Source: Sycobia sp. Sy_11
Taxonomy: Eukaryota; Arthropoda; Insecta; Hymenoptera; Epichrysomallidae
DNA length: 64,000 nt
Direction: 5' to 3'
Assembly: GCA_018907035.1 (NCBI GenBank)
Contig: JACCIC010000096.1
Span: 1,533,501 to 1,597,500, forward strand
Shown: piece by piece, positions 9,800 through 19,860 of the stretch
How the letters are laid out: each line of letters opens with the position of its first letter
Numbering within the stretch: position 1 is the stretch's first letter
Notes under the pieces: model-generated
What the model was told of the DNA's origin: nothing
Databases searched by the model: none
The model's input: the letters and a program-made list of their open reading frames with translations, nothing else
Made by a program: the position numbers and the translations under genes

Positions 9800-11968
9800 C
9801 TCAATATAAAAATTATAATAGTAAAATATGATCAAATTATAAATGAAGTAGTTTCTATGTTTTTTCCAATGTTTCGATTATGGCAACAATGGTTCTTGCC
9901 AGAAAATATTAATTCAAAACATTTTACTTTTTTATTACTAATAAATAATAGTTCAGCAAGAGTGTATTAACCTATTTTATGTATTTATCATTTTAGTACG
10001 CGTATTTTAAACTTTAAATCTAATCTTACTTTGGTTCAGATTAAACAGTTTAAATAATTCTTTTCTTTCCTCGTTTGAAATAAAGTTCATGTTAAAAGAT
10101 TATTTCGTGTATCTTTATTTTAACATTCCACTTACTATATTTAATAAAAATTCAATAATTTATGTAAAAATCATTATACCCTTTTTAAGTATTAAAAATT
10201 ATCTGTATCTTTTTTAAATATTATTTTTCGTTTTTAATTTTATTTTAATATTTAACTCTATTTGTTCTGCTTTAAATAATATTTGAAATTTTATTTTAAT
10301 CTTGCATTATGAACCAACTTATAATATTCGTATAATATTCCGTAATATAACTTATAATACTCCACCCTTTAGACTCAGCATGGGTCTTCGTCCCCTGCGC
10401 CTCCTACCTTCTGATTCTACATCTCTCTTGAACATACTCTATCAATTTCAAATTGCGAGGCAATCGTGTAATTTAATGCTATGAGATTTAAATAAATTGC
10501 ACAAATAACCTTAAGTGATAACCGATAATATTTTATTTTGTTGAAATCCAACGAATTATATTTTACGATAGGGCAACTTATTTTGGAGCGAGCGTGGCCT
10601 GGACCTATAGATATTATACTGCTCACTGTATACAAGCATAACTAATAACGAAAAATTTTTTTCATTTTTTCGCTATTATTTTTTATTCTATGAGTTCCGA
10701 TTCTTTGTACATTTCTTTGTAGAAGAGATAGCGCCCTCGTAAATAATATGTAATATATATATAATGAAATAGTATGTCACACATTACTACTGGGATTTAT
10801 GATTTGGATAAACGACACGTAGACTATCCCTTTTTCAATTTTCCGAGAAAAAATCGCTTAGAAGCATGTGTTAAACAGACGCGGGCACTAAAGGAATTAT
10901 TATTGTTTGGAAATATTAATGACAGATATGGATTTATGGTTTAATCCATCGAAAATAACTTCCGCATGTTCAGAAAAGTAAAAAAGGGCGGAGAATACGC
11001 ATATAACTAACTTTCTTGTTTAAGCTTATAATATTGAAAAGCTTATAAAAAATTGGCCGGAGATGGTAGATCAAACATGTTCGGTAGACGTCGTTTTCTT
11101 GAAAATCCTTCGACAGTTCTATGTGCAACAGAGAGAAAAATCAAAAGCATATGCGAGTGAGGGGAATAAAAGAAGCAAGAGTGAGAGAGCAAAAATTTAA
11201 CTGCCCCCTCCCTCCTCGCTCATTACATACCCATCGCTTTTCTTCAAATACATGCAATTGAATGAGCAACTTCACATGGTGCGGCTATCTCGCGGCCAAT
11301 TCTGGCGTGAAACCTGTCGTGTAATTTGACACGATTTTTGCGGAATTACTTCTCTCTACACTCCATAGTTATGAGCGAGGACTGAGTAAAATAATAATTT
11401 GCACGAAATGTATTCAATTAATGTTCTCAATTTGGTATGATATGTCGTTGAAAATGTATGTATTAATGTAGTTTTTTCAATCAATTGTATTAAATAAATA
11501 GTATTTTAAACAAATTGACTTAAATTACAACAAAAAGCAATAAATTCTTTCTGCCATACCTCACTCTTTATAATGAATTTACGGTACAAGGAGAGAATTT
11601 CATGTACGGATCCTCGATTATATATAAATATAGTATATTAAATTAAATCGATAAATATAGTATACGTGCAGCCATTGTTTCAAACGTGTCTTGGTTTCAA
11701 ACATTTCTAAAACTAAAATTTTGGGCGAACATGTATTCTCATGAATAATGTACAAAACATCACAATAAGTTCTTTCCTCGATCCTCGCTTACGACATTTC
11801 TTGAAATTTCAAGGATTCGCAATCGACTATGTTCAATTGCGAGTTTAGTGAACATACTATATATGTTCATTTTCATACAATTATATAATTGATAAAATAA
11901 TATTATTTATTATTTATATCATTTTTTATTTATTGAAAACTGCATTATGACAAATTGAAGGCAATGTT
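9800..11968. other. Non-coding gap downstream of gene A
   Basis: No gene recognised. The sequence is AT-rich except for a moderately GC-rich patch at about 11040-11370 with many GAGAG and CTC runs. About 11580-11760 is repeated with divergence at 32520-32700 and 41720-41830 ('agccattgttt.aa.cgtgtct', 'aactaaaattttgggcgaa'-like sequence). This fits duplicated 3' flanks of the protease genes. Confidence 0.5.
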
Positions 11969-14079
11969 TTAATGGACATAAATAACTTCGTCATTATTTT
12001 CTTCGCCTGGTTGCAACTCGTACTTTTTCTGCTTAATTGTTGTATCAATCCAGTCATAATATGTAGCTATTTTCATGTGCCTAATCGGTAAATTGTAATT
12101 TGCACACGTTTCATTAGTGGCAACTATACCCATGAGTTTTCCTAGATATGTAACAGGAGCTCCCACGTCTGCAATGCATGGAATGGACGGTACATTCGAG
12201 GTACAAAACATATAGTCGGCTATCGGCTTGTCAACAGGAAGGGCTTTGTTACAATCAGCTGAACTCATTACTTGAGTTTCAGCTATTTTCAAACGTAATG
12301 GCGATGACTCAGATTCAGGCTAAAGAAAATTGAAAGAATATCAAAAATAAAGGAAATAATGTGGATAATAACAGTTTTATATTGAGGCCTACGATGGCTC
12401 GATCGCTAGAGCGAAGGACTAGTAATTTGGTGATCAGAGTTCAAATGTACCGCTGTAATAATTTACATGCGCTTTATTTACAAACACATCGTAGACCTCC
12501 GTCGCTGATTTGCACCGATATTTGGAAGCATAAATAGAGCGATGTTAAATAACATAAAAAAAAAGTTTTATACTTCGGAAAGAGAAAGAGTTAAACTACA
12601 AGAATTTATAAAATCTTCATTTAACTTTTGTAAAATAATGAATTCGTACTTTTACTCTAGACGTAATTAATATTAATGAATTAAATTTAATGTACATGGG
12701 CATGTAAGGAATTAGAATTTAATACATTCGCAGATAAAATATCATGCAAAATATTTAAGTCTGCGAAAATCCAAATGATTGAGATAACGAATGTTATCAA
12801 TAGATAAAATAATAAACCTAATGAATTGGTAATTCCTTACAGTTATTCAGAATTTTCTAAGTATAATATTTCCCCGTTGAAGCCATATATAAGATTATTT
12901 ATATTTCGTTTATTTTCATATTTGAAATTAAATACCGCGAATATTTAAGTAATTGTATCGACTGACAGTGAAGTAAAAAAAGAAAAATGGTGTACGAAAT
13001 AGCAACTTTTGAAATCAGTCGCCGAGATAACACTCTTTTATATGGAAGCAACGATAGTTATAATTTATACGAGGTCCGACAATTAAGTAATGTGACCGAT
13101 TTTATTCCTTGGCCAGTGGTAACACTGTAAACCTGTAACTCCGCGACCGCAAGAGAAGATCCTTACTTTCGAGTCCTTGACGATCCTTGTACGATCATTT
13201 CATCGCTAGCTGTTTAGTGCTTTGTAACAATGCGTGAGTAGTGAATGTCACGAAAATAGAATAGAGAAATATACAGAAACGGTGCACGATAAATTTTGTG
13301 CGAAACTCGGTGAAACCGCGACAGAACCTTATGAAAAAGTGCTTAAAGCGTATGGTAATGATTCTCTGAGTGGTAATCAGGTACGTCCGTGGCATGTCGA
13401 TTTTAAAAAAGGCCGTGAGCGCGTCAAAGAAAAGGCGCGGGTAATGAACAAGTCCAAAGTGAAAACCATGTTCATTTGCTTTTTCGATAGCAAAGGGGTA
13501 GTTCACAAAGAATTTGTACCACATGTACAAACCGTTAATCAAGTAATCTACGGCAATGTGCTCGAAAAATTACGAAAAAGGGTGCTCAGAGTGCGTCCAG
13601 AAATCGCGAAGACTTGGGCTCTGCATCATGACAATGCTTCCTGTCACAGTGCGTTCAGTGTCTCTCAGTTTTTGGTGTCTAAAGCACTGCAACGTTATCA
13701 CAACCGCCCTATTCACCGGACATGTCACCCTGCGACTTTTTCCTATTTCCTCATTTAAAAAATTCGTCAAAGGTTGACATTTTGACTCCGTTGAAGACGT
13801 CCAAGAATCTGTGACGAGGGTACTCGCAGAGGTCCCACAAGAAGTGTTCCAGAATTCTTACGAAAACCGGAAAATTCGCTGGAATGAGTGTATAGATGCC
13901 GGTAGGTACTACTTTGATTGGGATACGTACCTTAATTTTTAAATATACTCGATTTTTTAATTTTGTCGCATTACTTAATTGTCTGACCTCGTACATAGAA
14001 TATGTTTTAAATAGATATTATTGAACTGGTTAATAAATTCGATAAATTTTTATGTCGGGTAAAGCCGAGACGGGAGATG

Positions 14080-14138
<59 letters not shown>

Positions 14139-15650
14139 AGTAATTTAAGAAAATGTATAAATGAAATTCTACATATGATTTTTTATAAAATTTGTTTCCT
14201 ACATTTTTACTCTCGTATCCAGATATTGTGTACAGATGGTTAACCACAGGAACATCCTTTGGATGAGCAATTGGGATAGCCTTCACGCGATCGTTCAATG
14301 GAATTGATTCTCTGAGCTGTAGAAACAGTTGTAAAATTATTGATAACATAAATATTGTTTTATATATTATAATAAAATCTGAAATAATTTAAAAAAAAAT
14401 TAGCATTTTATCGAAAATTATACGTATATAAAAGTAGTATAATCAATTGATCACAGAGCATTTACCTATGTTGAAAATATAAGGAGTGAGGATGTATTAG
14501 GAGGCGAACTTAGTTTACAACCCTTCACGTTGAGATGGCGATATAAGTAGTACGAAAAGTGAGATGTGTGAGATCTAGTACTTATTTTTTAGTTTTGGCA
14601 TTTACCAATAAAATTCAGTTAACAGGCGTCATTATTTGTGTAAACATTATAATTTTTTGTTCAGTGAAAAAGGAATCGAGATAAATCGTTTTTTCGACAT
14701 GTCCTTTTGCACTATTTTAATTTGAAAAAAAATGTAGCAGAAGCTTATCGATTGTTTCCAGAATGTTGTGGCCAACAAAGTCCACTGCTTACAACATGTA
14801 GAGAGTGGTTTCAGCGATTTAGAAGTCGAGATAATGATATTAATTACTAAGGACGTTCTGGACAACCGAAAAAGTTTGAAGATAGTGAATTGCAAGCATT
14901 ATTGAGTGAAAACTCAGTTCAAACGCAGAAAGAATTCGCTAATAAGTTAGGAGTCTGTGACAGAGTAGTTGGCAAACGTTTATATGCGATGGGAAAGATT
15001 CATAAAGAAGGAAAATGAATTTTATAAATTTATACAAATTTTCAAAAACTGCCCTTGAAAATTAAAATTACATTCATAAAATTTATTTACTACGAGTAGA
15101 TTAATGATGTATAAAATAAATTAATGTTTAATTTTTTACTTTTATTTTAAATAATAAATATTATTTTAAAATGCGGTAAATATTAACTCCTAAATTTGAA
15201 CTGTTAAAAACAAACAGTTATTGATAATTTTGTTGAAAAAAGTTATAAAGTATTTACGAAACTGTTTCATTTTGCTTAATAAGACATGTCATTTTTTCTT
15301 TGACGAATATTATATATTATGGACATATAAATATTGATATATAACTGTATGTGTCCAAGGAAAAAATTTGTTAATCATTCGATTGCATACCTTCAGTAAG
15401 ACTATGTCATTCTCTCGAGTCAGATAATTGAATTCTGGATGGTTCACGACTACTCTAATACTGTAAGTAGGTCGTCCACTATTTCTGGTTATTGTTCGAA
15501 CTCTCACAACCACCCGTTTGGCATCTTTTCCCCTGGATTGTATAGAATTTATTTATTAAATTGTAACAATTGAATATTTTTGCTTTGATTATATCGTAAT
15601 ATCGTAAAATAGTTTGGATACAATTATCCTTGAATTATTAATAGATAATT

Positions 15651-15708
<58 letters not shown>

Positions 15709-18700
15709 CGATGGATACAACATCCAGTTTTACTTAATTCGTACATGGCTTTACATTACTACTTACACAAAAAAGTGCGCTACTGATAGTAACCAGTCTG
15801 GTGTAATAATTAATCCACTAGCATAATCCCGCTCTAAATATTCCAATGAAACCTAAAATATAAGAAATAGTGTTAGATTTATTATAATTATAAAGTGAAT
15901 TAAGTATACGTAAAATAGCAAATCCTCCTTCTTTGTATCATTTATTTACGTAATGTATATGAATTTTAATTTTATTCAATTAGATAGAGATAATTTAGTT
16001 CAATTTTTTTATGTTATTTAACGTCGCTCTATTTATGCTTCCAAATACCGGTGCTCATCAGCGACGGAGATCTACGATGTGTTTGTAAACAAAGCAGATG
16101 TAAATAATTACAGCGGTGCCTGTGTCAATCGGCCGAGACCGGGATTTGAACTCGGATCACCAAGTTACTAGTCCTTCGCTGTAGCGATCGAGCCATCGTA
16201 GGCCTATTTAGTTCAATTTAATAGAGATTATTTTTTTAAAATATGATATTTGTACAAAATGCTATAAACTCAATGATAAATTTACGGTCACTACTATTTC
16301 CATAAAATGTTACATAAGTTTAGTATGTAATAGTTTTTCTTCTACTATAAAAAATTGTTAGAATGAGTTCCGTTGGCAAAATCACATTTTCTTATTGATT
16401 TTGTATTATAAATGAGTATGTTTACAATAGTTATCGATAGAACTCATGTACTGCAGATAATTGCCGGTCTAATATTTCAAACTATATTTTTATGACGATA
16501 TCATGCTGACTAATTTCAATAAAAACACGGAAATTTCAATTTAGATCCTTGAACAACTGCGGTTTGTAATTTCTTACTTATAAGTAAAGAAAATCATATA
16601 TCAGATCCTCATTGATGGTCTTATATTTGTCTAGTGCCATATTATAAAATTAAATATCGAAATGTTAAGTTAAGATTGTTGAGTATTAAGTAAATTAAGT
16701 ATCGCAAATTATGTACGTTACCTGTTGTGGAATTTCGCCGAGTAGTGCTCTTCTTACTTCTACAATTTTATTTCTATCCATCAAGTCTGAAAGTATTTAT
16801 TATAATTATATGTAGTTTATAAATATACTATTTATTACATATAAATATAATATAATAATTTTTCTTCAAAAGTAGTTATTATAAGTTCTTATTTTATGAA
16901 GTAATACATAAAGTTATTGAAAAATAATCAAATTCCAGCAATATCAAATTCTTATTGAATATTTCTTTAAAACAACAGATTATACAAAAAATAGTATAAT
17001 GTAAAAAAGTATTGCAATATTTTATTTATGTTTGAAAAATGTTTTTGTCAAAATTGAATGGGTACGTCTCGTTAAGTTATTTTGCTCATATAATATTTTA
17101 TTGGATCATATTATTTTCGCAAAATGTTGTTCCATTAACTAAAATAAAGTATGCATTATTTATTTGAAAAAGTAGTCAAAAATTATTGCAATAATATTAC
17201 ATATGGTGACGATTATGCTTTGAGACTTTTCAATAGATTTTCGATAGGTTTATTAGTTTAACGTGCTATTTTTATTGGTTTAACGATTTTTTGTTTAGCA
17301 AAGCAAAATTTGAAAGAATGTTGTAGATTTATAGTAGCACCATGCACTAGAATAAGTTGCTAGAAATATTTAAATGTAAAACAATTGAATTGTACTTCTG
17401 TCGACTGTCCATATACAAATTAATAAATATTTTTTTATTGGTCTTACAGTCCAATCAATTCCATCCAAAAATAAAATAAAATAAAAATAAAAATAAAATA
17501 AAAATAAAAAATAAAAATAATAATAAAAATAAAAAATAAGAAATAAAAATAAAAAATAATAAAAATAAAATAAAAAAAATAAAAATTAAAAATAAAAATT
17601 AAATTAAAAATTAAATTAAAATTATAATGACAGTCAGACTGTCCTTGTTTACATTCACCCCCGTAGACTAATCTGAAAATAAAATATTAGCTGAAAAAAT
17701 TCTTTGTTAGTAAAGTGCAGTCTGACTGTCCCCAACACCCTTACCTAATTGAAGACTTGTCCAACGTTTCGAGCTCGCTACGGCTCCTCACCAGTTCCTG
17801 ATGTCATTATAATTTTAATTTAATTTTTAATTTAATTTTTATTTTTAATTTTTATTTTTTTATTTTATTTTATTATTTTTTATTTTTATTTCTTATTTTT
17901 TATTTTTATTTCTTATTTTTTATTTTTATTATTATTTTTATTTTTTATTTTTATTTTATTTTTATTTTTATTTTATTTTATTTTTGGATGGAATTGATTG
18001 GACTGTAAGACCAATAAAAAAATATTTATTAATATTTAAATGTAGTTTTGATATTTTGAGATTACTGAGAGTATTTCAGAATAGCATTGTATTGATTTAG
18101 TGGAATGGTACTACTAAAATTATGTTAACATTATTTTTGAAAACGATTTGTAAACGGCTTAGTTGAAGTAAGCATAAAACTTGTGTTTGCTTTCAGATTT
18201 AAAAATTATTCTCAATTAATTAAATGATAGGTTTCTTAATTAACAATAAATTAAAACAGTCAATGTTATTAAAATTATCTTATTATTTTTGATTCTGTAC
18301 TGCAGAAGAATGTTTTTTTTAATCATTATTCATTAATTCTCCCAAAGATGCAAAACCACGCATTTGCTAAAGCATGGAAAATTGATTTGCATAAAAGAAT
18401 TTGAATATCAAATTTAAGTGGTATAATTAAAAAAATTAATAGCTGATTCACCGTCATATCTCGTTTCTGAAATGATACAGAACATACTAAGTATGTTATT
18501 CAAAGCATAAAATCATGATAGATTAAATCTGAAAGCACGTGGATGAATTAGTAAATGATTAATTTAGATAACCAATAATACGCAATTTATCTTTGACACA
18601 TATATCAGTACAAAAAACTCATAAAATCGAGATTAAAATACTTTTAAAAAATTGGTTCCATTACTAAGTTTTGAGAACTTGTCCTTTTTTAAGTCACATA

Positions 18701-19717
18701 GGCTCATTGTAGACAGTGAATAATGACAGATGTATTTTTTGACTTTGAATATTCAGATTTTAATATTAGATTTATTGATGACATTTTTTATAAATAGAAT
18801 TTTTATGTTTAGTTTAGCTTAGTAAGAATTTACTTAATACGGAGGGTATTGTTTAATAGACATTTATTTTGTTAATAATTTTATTCTATAGATATTAAAC
18901 AAGGGACACTATCACATGAAGTAAAAAAAATTTGTATCTTGAATCGATAATCGAATTGGATATTTTGAACAACTTTGATTTGATGCAGGGATTTATTTAC
19001 ATTAAATTCACAAATTAACACAATAAGTTCTTCAATAAGATCTTTTTTTGAAACCATGGCTTAGTTTATTGATTATAACAAATTTGAAAGTATTATTTAC
19101 CTATGCTGTTATCTTGCTCCTGCAATAGCTCCGTATTACTATTATTTTCTGGTTTTAAATCTGTGTCTGGTACTCTATTTATGTCTAGATTCCGCAAAGC
19201 AGCGTACATATCAGCTTCCTCATTTCCAGTTATACCTACATGTCTCAATGCGCCTATAGAAATAAAGAACAAAAAATGATCTCAAATTATTGTTCGGGAA
19301 AGAAATTCTTATATGAATATTAGGTTGGAAATAGTTCTATATTAATTGAACTTTTTTAAAATGTTCTCTTTTCATTATATCCTTTACTTGGCTTCTTTGA
19401 ACAGGAAACAGATTAAATAAATATTCTTTATAATTGGCCTAATCTATAGAATGAATCTTATACATCGCGGATATAAATTATACTATAAGACGTTCTCAAA
19501 GAAAACTATAAGATTTAAAAATTTTTGAGTAAATAAATTAAATTAAATAAATAAATTAAAAATTTGCACAAACGCTGTAAAATAGTTGACCACTCGAGTA
19601 TGTTCAACTTAAACTCTAATTTGTTTTCAGATTATCTAAAGTTATTATTATTATATACGTACCATTATAAGGGCAATTAGGGTAAAGGTAACCTAACAAG
19701 AAACAAAAGAAATTCAT
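11969..19717 (-). CDS. Gene A: chymotrypsin-like serine protease homologue, 7 exons, 321 aa
   Basis: Predicted secreted member of the S1 (chymotrypsin) family, probably without proteolytic activity. Exons on the minus strand: 19663-19717, 19101-19253, 16722-16786, 15767-15852, 15391-15532, 14203-14316 and 11969-12319. All introns are GT-AG, phases 1-1-0-2-0-0 match, and the 966-nt frame is open. Residues 1-18 form a short signal peptide. Residues 20-69 are an unusual insert (exon 2). Residues 76/77 (K|IVEV) mark the zymogen cleavage position. The triad His is His117 (SVAHFF) and the Asp is Asp162 (NDIVLL), but the GDSGGP box reads ADVGAP, so Val257 replaces the nucleophilic Ser. The Cys next to His is also lost. 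The exon 6 donor was chosen at 14202 (GTAGGA) because it restores the 114-nt length seen in gene B; GTAAAA at 14210 is the alternative. Introns hold two SINEs, two mariners and a Penelope-derived element. Substrate or partner is unknown. Confidence 0.85.
12382..12572 (+). mobile_element. tRNA-derived SINE, copy 1
   Basis: Starts 'ggcctacgatggctcgatcgc', with a pol III A-box-like TGGCTCGATCG, and has a B-box-like 'agagttcaaat' about 50 bp later. Compared with copy 2 it lacks about 26 bp after the B box. It is flanked by the 9-bp duplication 'agttttata' (12373-12381 and 12564-12572), with an A-run before the right copy. It sits in intron 6 of gene A, opposite to transcription. Confidence 0.8.
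13068..13993 (+). mobile_element. Mariner element B, internally deleted
   Basis: Terminal inverted repeats 'cgaggtc.gacaattaagtaatg' lie at both ends, each bordered by TA, giving about 922 bp against roughly 1.3 kb for a full mariner. The transposase frame (from about 13234) reads an N-terminal helix-turn-helix part ending 'HVDFKKGRERV' and then jumps directly to 'KSKVKTMFICFFDSKGVVHKEF'. The DESW segment with the first catalytic Asp is therefore deleted. 'WALHHDNASCHSAFS' carries the third Asp. A frame shift near 13720 and a stop at about 13776 precede the C-terminal 'HFDSVEDVQESV'. Non-autonomous; located in intron 6 of gene A. Confidence 0.85.
14017..14135. repeat. Short repeat ending in (TA)n, copy 2
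   Basis: Matches 6519-6645: 'attattgaactggtta', then 'gggtaaagccgagacgggagatg', then about 26 TA units. It lies in intron 6 of gene A, about 70 bp downstream of exon 6. Confidence 0.5.
14640..15018 (+). pseudogene. Mariner transposase N-terminal fragment C
   Basis: Frame-broken translation gives a mariner DNA-binding region. 'HVLLHYFNLKKNVAEAYRLF' is followed by 'TTCREWFQRFRSRDNDI', a TAA, 'GRSGQPKKFEDSELQALL', 'SVQTQKEFANKLGV' and 'VVGKRLYAMGKIHKEGK', then a stop at 15016. These are the two helix-turn-helix units and linker of mariner. The catalytic domain is absent. It is a different mariner lineage from element B. It lies in intron 5 of gene A. Confidence 0.75.
15655..15704. repeat. (TA)n microsatellite
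   Basis: About 22 TA units in intron 4 of gene A, 60 bp past the exon 4 donor. Confidence 0.95.
16007..16205 (-). mobile_element. tRNA-derived SINE, copy 2 (near full length)
   Basis: On the minus strand it begins 'ggcctacgatggctcgatcgc' (A-box-like) and contains 'gagttcaaatcc', a good B box, then the body shared with copy 1 ending 'gcgacgttaaataacat' and an A-run. It is flanked by a perfect 14-bp duplication 'atttagttcaattt' at 15993-16006 and 16206-16219. The perfect duplication indicates a recent insertion in intron 3 of gene A. Confidence 0.9.
17379..18030 (-). mobile_element. Penelope-derived inverted-repeat element, copy 1
   Basis: Bordered by a perfect 14-bp target duplication 'aatatttaaatgta' (17365-17378 and 18031-18044). 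Its ends carry 'taaatatttttttattggtcttacagtccaatcaattccatcc' in inverted orientation, followed by 150-170 bp arms of AAATA-type repeats that are mutually complementary. The loop contains 'gacagtcagactgtcc' and, on the minus strand, a hammerhead-like motif at 17765-17794. The same termini are found on the Penelope element at 24094-25929. It sits in intron 2 of gene A and is absent at the matching position of the duplicated copy near 2850, so it inserted after the duplication. Confidence 0.8.
17765..17794 (-). ncRNA. Hammerhead-ribozyme-like motif, copy 1
   Basis: On the minus strand: CTGGTGA, then G, then GAGC-loop-GCTC (stem II), then CGAAAC or GAAAC. The hammerhead core is CUGANGA-stem II-GAAA, so this copy has one core deviation (G for A). 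Penelope-like elements are known to carry hammerhead motifs in their terminal repeats, which fits the host element. Activity is not implied. Confidence 0.45.
19101..19253 (-). CDS. Gene A exon 2: symmetric cassette with LINE RNase H-like peptide
   Basis: This exon is 153 nt, phase 1 at both ends, so its inclusion or skipping keeps the frame. Acceptor is 'ctatag' and donor is GTAAAT. Its peptide contains 'RHVGITGNEEADMYAA' followed by 'VPDTDLKP'. In LINE RNase H domains the order is SHVGI.GNE.AD..A followed 15-20 residues later by (I/V)P.TDLKP, so both landmarks and their spacing fit. The remainder is polar (PENNSN, LLQEQDNS). Gene B has no counterpart, and I could not see one in the duplicated intron copies at 3.4-5.1 or 23.4-26.1 kb. 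Exonisation is an inference; the splice signals and open frame are direct observations. Confidence 0.7.
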
Positions 19718-19860
19718 CTTGAACAAAAAACGTCAATAAATATTTTAGCTTGCTTAAGAAGCATGTTCCTATATTTTATATACTATTTCTATGCTGTTAT
19801 CTCAAAATTAAAATAAAATATACGTATGATGTTTCCAAGAATCACGAATGAATAAATGAC
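19718..19860 (-). promoter_or_regulatory. Conserved 5' flank of gene A
   Basis: About 140 bp upstream of the gene A start codon match 5160-5300 upstream of the orphan first exon. Shared pieces are 'tatttta.cttg.tta', 'tgttatctcaaaattaa' and 'aaatata..tatg.tgtt.cca'. Conservation beyond the exon may reflect recent duplication rather than function. No clear TATA box is evident. Confidence 0.35.

Noticed and set aside
17466..17985. Two long AAATA / TTTTA simple repeats as independent microsatellites
   Set aside because: They are the complementary arms of one inserted element bounded by a 14-bp duplication.
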